Positions 25,318-36,273 of a stretch of 64,000 nt of DNA are shown one piece after another (position 1 is the first letter of the stretch; each line of letters starts with the position of its first letter). This stretch comes from Balanoglossus misakiensis (taxonomy: Eukaryota > Hemichordata), in contig CM082576.2 in the NCBI GenBank assembly GCA_040954595.2, positions 8,060,001 through 8,124,000 on the forward strand. Direction: 5' to 3'. Under the pieces are notes generated by a model. It was not told the origin of the DNA. It worked only from the letters and a program-made list of their open reading frames with translations, and did not search any database. The translations under genes were made by a program, and so were the position numbers.

Positions 25318-26568
25318 CTAACTGTGCCTCGGTATTACTTGCACTGTTCCAATCGGAGAGTTGTTAGTGAATGTGGTATCTGTTAAAAGATTACTTGCCG
25401 TCGAGTTGGGTATTGGCTGCGCTCCTATTGAGCTCGTGAAAGCTGTCGGCGGGCTAACGTTCATACTTCTGAGGCTTTGGTACATGTCATGATATGTCGT
25501 CCCTGCGGTGGCCGCCTGTGCATGGTGGAGGTGGGGGTAGAAGTAGGCCGACTGCACGGCCGCCGCATTCGCCGTGCTGTTCGTGAGACCGGCGAAAGTG
25601 GTCGGCGTCGTCACGCCCAGTCCTGTTCTGAACGACGCAAGAGCCGCGGTCGACGGCGACAGCGTGGTCTGGTGCGGGGCGTACGAAACGTCCGTTCCGA
25701 TCAGCCTGTCGACGGAAAAGTTGTGAGTGCCCAGGGGGCGGCTCAGCGCCGGGTTGGGCGCCAACAGGCTGTTGTAATGGGGGGACGTGTGGAGACTGCC
25801 GGCAGTGGCTGTGTAGCGCAGCGCGTTGCTGGCCGCGGCGTGCGGCGGCAGAGACAACATGGGCGACGCTGGCCAGTACATCGGGTAGGGCTTATCACTC
25901 TGTAGCGGGTATCCTCCGGCAGTGAGTCTTGGATTCCGTTTCAGTTGCGCCAGCCTGCTCCTCGACGCGGCCGTGGATCGGCGACGGAGCTTGCCAGTGG
26001 TACCGCCGATGAACACATCGTCGCTGGAAGGGTCTAGCATCCAGTAGTTCCCCTTGCCTGGGTCATCGTAGTGTCGGGGTACTTTCACAAAACATTTGTT
26101 CAGACTCAGATTGTGTCTTATTGAGTTCTGCCAGCCCTGCTTATTCTCCCTGTAGTACGGAAAGTGCTTCATAATAAATTCATAAATACCATTTAATGTC
26201 AGTCTTTTCTCCGGACTCTGTCGTATCGCCATCATGATCAGCGCATTATAACTGAACGGCGGTTTCTCCCCGTATTTGTTCTTGGGCGGACTGTTGCTAC
26301 TGGCCTGCTTGCTGTCGCCGCCGTCTTCTTTCTTTTCGTCCTCCTTGTTCTCCGCGTTCTCCACGCTCTCGTCGTCGTTCTCTTTGGAGTCGCCGTTTTC
26401 TTGCACTTTCTCCGCCTGATCTTCCATCTTCCCGACGTGTTCGTTCACGCTCTTCACCGGCAGCTCCTCGATTTCACGCTCTTTCTGCATCAGCATTGAA
26501 TCGATTGTGAACGAACTCTTGATCGCTGTCGGACCTCCGTCCTTCTGCACGCCGTCTATCTTCACCAT
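25318..26568 (-). CDS. FoxG: Forkhead transcription factor FoxG (brain factor 1 class), single exon, complete
   Basis: The 416-codon frame runs from an ATG in a strong context (gaccATGG) to a TAG stop and has no intron, as is usual for FoxG. Residues about 101-195 form a complete forkhead domain, starting [20 protein letters not shown]. The DNA-recognition helix [19 protein letters not shown] lies at 142-160, followed by wing 2 with the FoxG-diagnostic segment [16 protein letters not shown] (184-198). The N-terminus has an eh1-like Groucho-binding motif, FTIDSML (20-26), then a highly acidic, Lys-rich linker (about 48-88). Past the forkhead, [10 protein letters not shown] (231-240), FSVDRLI (284-290) and AYFYPH (341-346) correspond to conserved FoxG C-terminal blocks. 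The family acts in the nucleus, mainly as a repressor that patterns anterior neural and sensory tissue; that role is family knowledge. The Ala/Thr/Ser-rich C-terminus ends differently from vertebrate FoxG. Assignment to FoxG rather than another Fox class is very secure. Confidence 0.97.
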   Translation of the reverse strand: MVKIDGVQKDGGPTAIKSSFTIDSMLMQKEREIEELPVKSVNEHVGKMEDQAEKVQENGDSKENDDESVENAENKEDEKKEDGGDSKQASSNSPPKNKYGEKPPFSYNALIMMAIRQSPEKRLTLNGIYEFIMKHFPYYRENKQGWQNSIRHNLSLNKCFVKVPRHYDDPGKGNYWMLDPSSDDVFIGGTTGKLRRRSTAASRSRLAQLKRNPRLTAGGYPLQSDKPYPMYWPASPMLSLPPHAAASNALRYTATAGSLHTSPHYNSLLAPNPALSRPLGTHNFSVDRLIGTDVSYAPHQTTLSPSTAALASFRTGLGVTTPTTFAGLTNSTANAAAVQSAYFYPHLHHAQAATAGTTYHDMYQSLRSMNVSPPTAFTSSIGAQPIPNSTASNLLTDTTFTNNSPIGTVQVIPRHS

Positions 26569-26713
26569 GGTCGTCGTCCGTCGTCGCTCACAACAAGAAG
26601 ACGGTGCGGGGATGTATGCGCGCGTGCGTGCCTACGTACGTTGCGTGTTCACTTGCTATGTGGTGGCCGAGGCTTGATCGTCAACGCTACGGCTCCGTCG
26701 GATCACTGACGTC

Positions 26714-26748
26714 TGATGTACAAAGTTGGCAAACTTGTAGTTTATATA
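26714..26748 (-). promoter_or_regulatory. Core promoter of FoxG: TATA box and initiator
   Basis: Read on the minus strand, TATATAAA occupies 26748 down to 26741. About 32 bases downstream of the inner TATAAA is TCAGAC, a good match to an arthropod-type initiator (TCAGTY), with its A at 26714. That start would give a leader of about 146 nt before the ATG at 26568. The leader is rich in CG and ACG repeats. A TGACGTC half-CRE (26707-26713) overlaps the proposed start. Spacing and orientation fit, but the start site is predicted from sequence only. Confidence 0.6.
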
Positions 26749-26854
26749 TGGCAACCACGGTGCGCTGATGTGTGTGTGTGCGCTTGTTGTCGTGAATACG
26801 AATAATTCCATTAAACAGCTGTCAACCAGTGAATGCGACCACCCAAAGTTTGCA

Positions 26855-26930
26855 TTGGTTAGCCAATCACAATGCAATGTAATACGCCCCTGAGGGGCCT
26901 TCATTATAGCCGTGTTTTGAACCAATCACA
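26855..26930 (-). promoter_or_regulatory. FoxG proximal promoter: inverted CCAAT pair, third CCAAT, GC palindrome
   Basis: About 110-215 bp upstream of the predicted start, two CCAAT boxes face each other (ATTGG at 26854-26858 and CCAAT at 26863-26867). A third CCAAT lies at 26922-26926. The two plus-strand copies share the core CCAATCACA. Between them is the 13-bp palindrome GCCCCTGAGGGGC (26886-26898), which resembles AP-2 or EBF half-site arrangements. CCAAT boxes bind NF-Y and commonly sit 60-150 bp upstream of a start, so this block supports the TATA call beside it. Binding is inferred. Confidence 0.5.
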
Positions 26931-28087
26931 GCGTAGAATGGTGTTGTGTTTATTCCGCGCTTGTTACCCCTCCCAGTGAATTGTTCGTGCGGCAATAAGC
27001 AATCATATTTTCTCCATTATCTGTTCTAAAGTCGACGACTTTGTGGCGAAAACAAAGCCCCCTGTATGAATGAACATCGTAGATATTAGATATGGTAAAA
27101 AAGGGGGGCCGGGCCACTCTTCACTCGGGTTACGCGAAAGATCCGTACGGGTAAATGCTCTTCCAAAATGCACGCTGTTAACCGGTCTCTCGACTTTCAA
27201 CATTCGAAACTGGTCCGTTGGTCCTGCGTTTGTGGGTGACTGGCGATGCTAAACCGGGGGTTGGGCTCGCTGGAAACCCGTATTGAGTTCATGGGAAAGT
27301 GACATGACAAGTAGAAAACTCGTTTAGGCTTTTTATCTCTGCCAATTAGGGCCCGATCGCCAAACACCCTCTAATTGTTCGCAAGCATTTGGCTAATTTC
27401 ACTCTGATAAGCACGCAACGGACGGGAAAACAATGCGCCCAACTAGTGGTCAAGAGTGACGAACGGTTGTGTGGATAGACCGGTGGTGTTTTTTTTGTGT
27501 TCGCCTCAATGCTAAATCTTTCACACACGCAGACACATAATGCCTGATGGGTTCAGTGTCTTCATTGAATAGGAACAAGTCTTTAAAAGCATGTTATATG
27601 AATTAGATGGGAGAAAAGAAGCTTAAATCTCATGTAATACTGCCCCCGGGGCGTTTCTTTTCTCTTAATGGGACCACTCGCTCCAAAATATGCAATCACT
27701 AACACGGGCACTTCAGAAACACTGGCTTTTGCCTGGATGCTGGCAAAACAAGACTTTTTTTTCTCTCTCTCTCCCCGCTGCAGAACTTGACAGAGGCAAC
27801 GTTAATCAATACCCGCGTGCAAATATTTGCTTAAGAAAGAGCTACAAACAGCAAAGTTTATGTAAACGGAGCCGTTTGTCTTAGAGCACGGTTTGTTGTT
27901 GCAAGGGCTACGTTACACGGCTACTTTGCGGTTTGTTTAACAAACTAGCAAGAGGTTTATCACCGAGAAAGTCCTTCAGTGAAAGTGTTAGATAAACTGT
28001 GGGCCAATCGTTGTCTTAACTGCTTATAGTGTAAAGTCAGGAAGTATTCAATGAAATCACTTAATTCGTTAATTGTCCCTTTTGCTC
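26931..28087. other. Non-coding interval upstream of FoxG
   Basis: Immediate upstream flank of the FoxG promoter. Short frames only, and no motif cluster stands out beyond the CCAAT block just downstream. Confidence 0.55.
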
Positions 28088-28281
28088 ACATACATACATA
28101 CATACATAGATACATACATAGATACATACATACATACATACATACATACATACATACATACATACATACATACATACATACATACATACATACATACATA
28201 CATACATACAGACAGACAGACAGACAGACACACACACACACACACAGTCAGTCAGTCAGTCACTCAGTCACTCAGACAGAC
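28088..28281. repeat. Compound microsatellite CATA-CAGA-CA-CAGT
   Basis: About thirty CATA units, interrupted twice by GATA, pass in turn into CAGA, CA and CAGT/CACT units. The unit changes by one base at a time, as in stepwise microsatellite evolution. Thr-Tyr-Ile-His and Cys-Met-Tyr-Val frames through it are not genes. Confidence 0.95.
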
Positions 28282-31200
28282 ATGACTGCGTGTGTGGGAG
28301 AGGGCCGTAAGTGGATTCTGAAGTTCCACTTTGGCGTTGCAAAGGGGGTAGCCGATAACTTCATAATGAACATGTTACCACTTCATCGTCTGTGAATGAG
28401 AAACACACAATATTATGGTCACGCCTTTGCCCCCATCTCACGCACTCCGGCTTGGTTTTCCAAATTCTAGAGTGGAACGGACAAACCGGGGAGGGTTTTA
28501 CTTTACACCACCAAGCTGTGTGTGGTAGTGACATGTAAGCAGATAGTTTAATGGGTTTCACCCTAGCCTGTCCAGTTTCCCTTAAATTCAGTGTGACGTT
28601 GCACCTGTGGGCTTCACGATGGACGTGGACTGGTGTGAAAATATTTTTTATTTTAAATCACTTGAACCGAATTTTCTATGCAGTCAAATATTTATCAAAA
28701 AACGCAATTACCATTTTCGCCGAAGCGTTTGTGTGAGTCACCGTATTATTCAGAGCCCAGTCCCCCCCCCTGTCGGCGGAATATGACCGGCCTTGTGACT
28801 CCGCTCCTCGCGCCCACTCACCCGGGAGATTCTTGGCAGTAAAACAGCAGCCATGCGATAATAGCCGTGTGGTCGTGGTAGATAAATAGAGCGATCCCCT
28901 CGGATTGCCCGTGTTGACAAAAGTCATATTGACACAACGGGTAATTGGCACCACGGCGAGAGTTGGCTGTCCTCCCCGAGTATATTTAATAATTTCTTAG
29001 GAAAACAAACGTCCAGTCCACGCCCCTTGTCTGCCTCCGTGACACACTGGAGTCAGAAAGTAACCAAAATAGAGGCACCCAGCGAAGGTAAATAAATAAA
29101 TATATTATGACAGGGCTGACTGGCTACCTCTATAAATTACATGCCTTCCGTTCAGTCAGTTGAAAACTTCATTTAGTTTGTGTATACTGGGAGTTGTTAC
29201 TTGAAGAAGCACTTAGTTTTATCGGTCTATCAGCCTATTGAGAAGGTGATACTAGAAGCCTGGGAAATCAGCTCATATGCACAAATACAATCCCCGCCAT
29301 TTACAGGCACTTCAAGTGCAAAACACCAGGCCTGGGTTGAGTTCGAGAAAGAGCCGCTCGCATTGGTCAGTTAATTGTGTTTACACAGTATCATTAGCGA
29401 ACGCGGGGGTATCAAGACCGGCCACCTCCGGTAGCTCGTCAACGGAAATCGGGGGAAAATATCAACGGCGACTGCAGTGGCTCCCCCTACACCGGAGGGA
29501 TATTTATTGGGAATAGGAAGGGGGTAAGGTCCGTCTGCGTGTGCTGTATGCGGGTCAGCATGCGGTACTAATGCCTGGTGGCGTAATTTGCTCGCCAGTG
29601 TACCGATAAAAGTTGTCGGCCGGGGCTGGGCCGGTCGACTGGAGCCATAGCCCAAATCCATCACCAACTGTTAGAGGTTATCGGATACACTCCGAAGATA
29701 TTGCAAGTGTTAATCGCTGCGACAATAATATGATGGTGGCGTCTGTTGATTGAAATCAGCGTTGGAGATGATAACGCTATTTCTTCCTTCTTTTGTATGC
29801 GGGTGCCGAGAGGGATGCTAAGTCCAACCAAGCAAGACTCGCATATACACAGCGCGGCACCACATATCACAATATCCCAGTTAAAAGTATATTCGATGGA
29901 TTGTGCAGCCCCCCAGAAAATTGATTCCGCGCATCCTATCTTAATATTCCTCCTTGCAAGATGCCACCAACGATGCATGATGGGAAATAATTTTTACTTT
30001 TATATCTTTGAGGGAAAGTGTGCGCACAGAAACTAATACTTCTCAGATCTCTGGTCCGTTGGAAGTGATGTTTTTTTTAGAGGGGGGAGATTTGGTGGGA
30101 CAAGCAGCAATAGAGGCTGGTTTGTATGCGTACATGGCAAGGAGTGATTAAATCAGAGCCTCGCCACCGCAGGCTACGCTCCACCGCGCTGCATTAAAAA
30201 TCAATTTACAGGCCTCAACTCCCGAAATGAAAGAGCCGGGGCGCCCGGAGTTTGATTCTTCTCTCTCTCTCCCCCCCCCCCCCGCAACAGTTTCTCTGAC
30301 TGATCGAGAAAGTGTGGTGGGTCGTGACACCGCTGACCGATACTGGCCTGAAGCGCGCAGCCCCTGTGTAAACATCGAATCAATTCCGCCAAGACCCGAC
30401 CAGGCATCGCTAAAACGATACAACGGTGTATATGTGCGGTGTATTTGCGTCGGTGTGTTTTTGTTTTACACGGGGCGCAGACTGCGGGCGAATATTAAAA
30501 TGCTGAGAAAACAAACAGAATGGAGACTGCGGCGGCCCCGTCCCGGTGGTTTGCATGTCCTGGATGGCAGTTGATTCGTTCTTAATCTCCCTCCGCTGGA
30601 GACTCAGACAGTCCATCATACCGCAGCTTAAAGACTCTTCCCGGTGACGTTGTCCAGACGCCAAACATTCTCAGGCCTCTTTATAATATGCTTCTGCGCA
30701 ATCGCTAACATTATTAAACAATCAAAACAAGAAGATAAACCAACCATTCGATGATTTCAAACAAATCATTTCCCTTCGAAACTTCTGATTTTCTACGATT
30801 TGGACGAAATTTCATTAATGCGCGGTTAGGATTGCGTTATTTTGGTGACTTCTTCGTGATACATTACAAGTAACTTATGAAAAAATTATGTGGCCCAGTC
30901 CAAAATCAGAAAAAATCTGGTTTGCGTTGAAAAAGGGATTTTTTGTTGACGTTCTGCACGGCTATGTCGCGTTATAGAGTTCCTCTCCGTCGTCAGGAAC
31001 TGTGCAGACTTGTGTGCAAAAATAAGTCTTCACTTCGCTGCCGCAATAAAGGGCAGAGTGTGGCTGTGGCGACTTCTGCCCTCACGTGTTTATGCTGAAC
31101 AACGTCATTAAGTGCCAACTTGTGGTTCTCTCTCTTTTTCTGTAATGCCCATCTCCGTGCCAAACCAACACGCCGCGACGCAGAAGCGCAGGGGAAATGG

Positions 31201-31447
31201 CAAGTTGCTTTTCGCGATATGTGAAAATACTGAACGAATTCCACATTACAGCTGTTGGTCGCTAAAATGCCGTTTCTGTCATCATCGATTTGACGCCCCA
31301 CTTGCTTGAGTTTTACCATGATTCCGCCAATGAAGATCACGCAATGAATCAGTTAAATATATTATATAGTATCTGCGCCTTCTATTTCCAGCTTCTGACA
31401 CTGATTTTCAGCCACGATATAAAACATATCTTTGATGATAGTATTAG
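28282..31447. other. Non-coding interval
   Basis: A C9 run (28762-28770) and a CT-then-C13 tract (30260-30283) are the only low-complexity features. Frames up to 115 codons on both strands are unrecognised. Confidence 0.6.
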
Positions 31448-31506
<59 letters not shown>

Positions 31507-31561
31507 TCGTCTCTGTTGTTATTAGTACTAGTACCACCACCACCACCACCACCACCACCAC
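31448..31561. repeat. Two trinucleotide arrays: GAT then ACC
   Basis: About twenty GAT units (31448-31506) are separated by 25 bp from ten ACC units (31532-31561). Poly-Asp and poly-Met frames here are not genes. Confidence 0.95.
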
Positions 31562-32754
31562 ATTATGGAGAGAAGAGTGTTTTTATAGCACTGGAGAGCA
31601 ATTTCTTATTCCACTTCTGGTTTGCGATCACGCTGGTTCAATTATTAAGACACTCGGGATCTGGTAAACAGATAAGCCATGACACTATACTATTCTGTGT
31701 TATTACGGTAGCTCTGATTTTGTTTATCGCGGACGGCGAGATAGGCAATGATTTTCAGAAATGCAGAAAAAAAACTTATCGACAAACACTGCGATTACAG
31801 AGAAGTGAAGAAAGGTCAGGATATGAGATAAACAGCTTGATGGTCACGGTACTGATGCTATGAATCACGCAGAGATTTAGAACCCAACGGAAAACACATC
31901 GTTAATTTGTGAAAGCCTTTAACGAAAGTTACATTCATAGGACCATGTTTCCCCCTGTTATGAGTCTAAATTTAAACAAACTGAATAAAAAGGAACGTGT
32001 TTCTGCGCCGAAAATGCAGTTCGTTATAAAGTTGTTGCCGTTCGCTCTTGGAGAATACGACACCTGTTGGGAGGAACAGTGGCCAGCGCCTTGAGAGAGC
32101 CAAGACATTAATTTGACGTGCATTGTCAGTTTTCCTCCACTCGGAGATTTGCGTGGCCCCGAGGCGGGCTACTCGGTGATTAACGACAGCTTTTCGGGAG
32201 TCATATATCAACTGCGTGACTTCGGAGTGGCGGAGTTGTTGTGAGTGATCCGTGGAAACATGACCGACAAAAGCGAAACGGGGCTGAAAGCCTTGGGAGT
32301 TGGCGGATCACCAGTGGTCGGACACACTGCGTTCGTGATTCTGGAAGTTTTGACGAACTCCGTCTCAACAGTAATCACGCATGCCCCAAGGGCAGGCAGT
32401 TTGTTTCGGCATTCGAGACACCTTTACAAATGTGAAAAACCTCTGCCTATAGTGAGCAGGCCAGTGGCAATTAGAAGACACTGCCCACGAGTTTTTGATA
32501 ATGAACGCGGCAAACTTGGGCTGTGTCACAGTGGTTGCCGTGGTTTTGTTTGAAGAAACCAAGTAATGACGACGATAACAAGGGCGATGGCGGTATCGGT
32601 GATAATAATGATGATGGTGATACCAGCTGCAGTTAGCTGATAATGTGGATGATTTAACACTACGACAACGACGATGTTGTCGTCGTAGTTGTTGTTGTTG
32701 TTGCTGGTGGTGATGGTGACGATGATGGTGACGGTAGTGGTGGTGGTGGTGGTC

Positions 32755-32831
<77 letters not shown>

Positions 32832-33826
32832 TGATGATCACAGTGTAAAGTCGTGGTGGAAAGACGGACAATGCCTTTCAGTTTTCAACAATGTGATTTT
32901 TCGAATTTCTAAAATAACACAACCAGGAACTGTTGTTATGGAAACGATGGGAATCGGTCGTGCGGATAAGACAGTCACCATAGATTTTCTTCAGGGCGTG
33001 GTGTTTTCATGAATGATATATTTCATGTTTAAAAACGTGAAGCGTGGAACATTCCATTGTAACCATTAAATAATAGAAAAATCGCTCACGGTTTTTAAAG
33101 AAATTGAAGTTCAAGTCATATATCCTTCTTTTAAATCCCTTTAAAGTTGAATCGATAGTGACTAAACTGCTCGATGAAACCATTCACAATGTACGCGAGC
33201 TTCCGGCAAATCGAAAATCCAGTGAAACAAAATATATCCCTAGTACAGCCAGTACAATGTTCCCATCGCCCTATAATTACATGTAATTCAAAACAATGTT
33301 AAACTGGAAAGACCAACATAACAAAGAAACCCACGAGATTCCGCTAAATTGATTGAAAGAGAGTCCCTTTATCATTCAGCATTCTACTTCAGTTTGTGGC
33401 TTGTGGTGAATTTGACCTAGGCAAATATAAAAAAAGACTGTCACCGGCGCACTCTTAATCTCATAACATTTATTTTATTCTCAATTAAAGGAGGCTAGGC
33501 GACCAGCCGCTTTTTCATTCTCTTGGCCACCTCGTAGCGTCGTTGGCCGACATGAGTGGTGGCTGACTGGATTAAAGGCAGGGGAAAATTAGGCCCGTTT
33601 GTTGAGCGACACACAATACACCAGTAGGGGTTTTGACAAAGACAGACGGTGACACATGTCACACACAATAGGGTTATGCTGTTTGAAACAAACCCAACAC
33701 AGAGCTGAGGCCACTGCAGTCGAGTAATTAACGGCCTGGTGAGAGTGAACTTTATCCTACAATATTCAATGGCATCATTATTATTATTCCTATCGTGACA
33801 ATTCTTTATTAATTTTAATATTAACA
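31562..33826. other. Non-coding sequence between trinucleotide arrays
   Basis: Apart from the array at 32563-32839, this is ordinary AT-rich sequence with short frames and no recognisable motif cluster. Confidence 0.55.
32563..32839. repeat. Trinucleotide array, degenerate GAY/GGT region then pure ATG units
   Basis: The imperfect portion (32563-32753) mixes GAT, GAC, GTT and GGT units and includes an inverted pair around ACTACGACAAC and GTTGTCGTCGTAGT. The purer ATG run is 32754-32839. Poly-His and poly-Met frames are not genes. Confidence 0.92.
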
Positions 33827-34004
<178 letters not shown>

Positions 34005-34857
34005 TTAGAATGATGAATATATTTTATCCGTCTACTCAGAATCGATCGACACTAGACTATTATCGCTAACAGCGATCATCGCCGTAATGTGAACAATAGA
34101 ATAAAAGACGATCAAATTGCAATTTGTTGAAACAACAACCGACTGAGAATTTTGCCCCGACAAGATTAAATGAGAAAACGTGCTCCAGTAAATATCCTCC
34201 AACGTAATACACCTCCATCTGTCTCTGTCATTTGTTATAATTAAACGAGAAAGCAACTGCATGCAGACATATCGCAGAGACCCAAAGTAATTTCAGCGCC
34301 GTGAATTTATGATATGGTGGACTTCGGTTAAGGCGCACTGCGTCGACAAGAACGTCTACGTACGTGCAACAACGCCATGAAAAAAAACTTAGCAGGTTGC
34401 TCACACAATATTTGGTACGTCATAAATATGGAGAGAAAAAAAACTTTGATTCCTCGGGGTCCCCTTGAATGATGATCATCCGGGTATTTTGGTACGTGCA
34501 GAGGGAACCAAAACGGGGTCGGTCGGATTGAAGTAAATGTGCAAACAGTTCGGGCCAATCTAGTCAAACAAAAGCCCGCTGAAAATTATGTTTTTGTTTT
34601 CAAATAGACCTGCTCATTAAAGCGGCTTATAAAAACTCTCTTTGGAGACTGGCTGGGTACCCAGACACTGTTCATGCTCACATGCGCGTGTAAGAATACA
34701 GAGCCGCGTTATTGCATGCTGTTCTGGAAAAGTTTTTTTGTCGGCATTATCCCTGTATTTTGATAAAACTCGAGATAACATATATGAAGTGATGAGTGGA
34801 CGGTCGATCTGCGATGGGCAAGTCGTGAGCATGGCCTGAGTCCGACAAGGGGAGTCA

Positions 34858-34895
34858 ATTTGCATATTAATGAGAGCGTTGGAGATCCGTGGGAA
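34858..34895. promoter_or_regulatory. Candidate enhancer core: POU octamer, homeodomain site and Su(H) site
   Basis: A perfect POU octamer ATTTGCAT (34858-34865) is followed directly by a homeodomain-type TATTAATGA. CGTGGGAA (34888-34895) matches the high-affinity Su(H)/RBPJ consensus YGTGRGAA. All three lie within 38 bp, about 8 kb upstream of the FoxG start. POU, homeodomain and Notch inputs are common in neural enhancers. That this is an enhancer of FoxG is inference. Confidence 0.25.
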
Positions 34896-36247
34896 AAACG
34901 GGTCGCACTCCGTAGGATAAGTAGCGACGCTGTAAATTATGGTCAAATTAATCTTTGTAATAATTTAACGAGGATTTGAGTTGTCGTTTGTATTGAGTCA
35001 TTTAAACCAATTATCGGGGTGATCAACAGAAATAACCGTATGCAATCTAACTTCTTGCGAACACAAATACCTATTTTATTTTGACTCGCAGAGAATTGCA
35101 TTCGCCCCAGTTCTCTATTTCACCCGAAGCACCTGCATACATAGACACTCCATGCGTAATATACATATACAAACAGACGCACGTAATCTGTCGTCTTGTT
35201 AAACTTCCTAATATTGTATTCCCGTCCGTTATCTAAACATAGGAAAGCAGTTATTTGAAGAGCAAACTCGCCGTTTGAATGCAATCGGTGAATGGTCCCT
35301 TCTCGGGTGCGCAATTTACCCACGAGTTAAACGATACAGCATCCACCACCACAAAGTCAATTTATATTTTAAAATGTTGTTTTGTTGATAGGTAATGTAA
35401 TCAAAGTTAATGGCTTTTTGATAATGATTTCAATAAGTTAAATAACAATCGCACTCGTGGATTACACCCCCTTCTCAAAAAGGAGAAAATCTAATTATTC
35501 TTTGGCTGAAATTCTAAAGAGGTATAGAATCACCTGGCGAGGAATTGGGATTTTTTGTGGTTGTACGCTCGATGTGGAGCAGGTCACTTTTCTTAAGGAA
35601 TTAATTATTCCCCGTGATTAGATTGAAATTTACGGCCACCGCCTTTGTTGGCAGTCGAGAGATCAATGCCGTTGATCATAAATTGTTTACACAAGAAAAC
35701 GCACACGAAAACATTCAACTTCTGAAATATTGATAGCAAAGTGACTGATCCTTAATAATTCGTGGAATCGGCTTGATCGTGTCAAATGAATGGGGGCTAG
35801 GCGCTCGCTATAGCTAGGCGCAGTTTGTGCTATTGTATTGTGTTCTGCTGAATGTTATGCTTTTCTTTGTCGGATTGTTTCCAAAATCCCGCCAATGCCA
35901 TTTGCACGGACATGCGCCGCGTTCATCCCCTTTAAAAAACAGTGCCACACACACATTCTAACGGAATGGTCAGAACATACGGTCGTTAAACGTTTGCAAT
36001 TCAAAGTATTGTGTTTTCATTTGTTTCATTAAGGCCATTGGTGGGGTCGATAAATTTTTAACTGGGTATATCGGTCGTCAGCTTCCGACGATTAATTATA
36101 ACAAACCAGAAGAAATAAGCGGGTTCTTGAGGAAGCCAACACTTCTAAATTGACAATTCTGCAAGGAAAAGCCATTAAAATTTCTCGCTTTGCCTGGCCA
36201 CATTTGTAATACAGTGATTGTCGAGTCGATCGTAAGCCATGTTACTA

Positions 36248-36273
36248 CTACCAGTACTGGTAGGACTCGAGTC
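36248..36273. repeat. Two abutting perfect palindromes (16 bp and 10 bp)
   Basis: CTACCAGTACTGGTAG (36248-36263) is followed at once by GACTCGAGTC (36264-36273). Both are perfectly symmetric. No other structure is seen around them. Confidence 0.5.

Noticed and set aside
25477-25905. 142-codon plus-strand open frame
   Set aside because: It is antisense to the FoxG C-terminal region. Its Arg/Gly-rich content is what GC-rich codons of FoxG give on the opposite strand.
28088-28281. Regular short repeats, considered as a CRISPR array
   Set aside because: There are no unique spacers. It is a compound microsatellite in animal DNA.
32365-32871. 168-codon minus-strand His-rich frame
   Set aside because: The poly-His comes from the ATG/CAT array. 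Flanking residues show no family similarity that I recognise.
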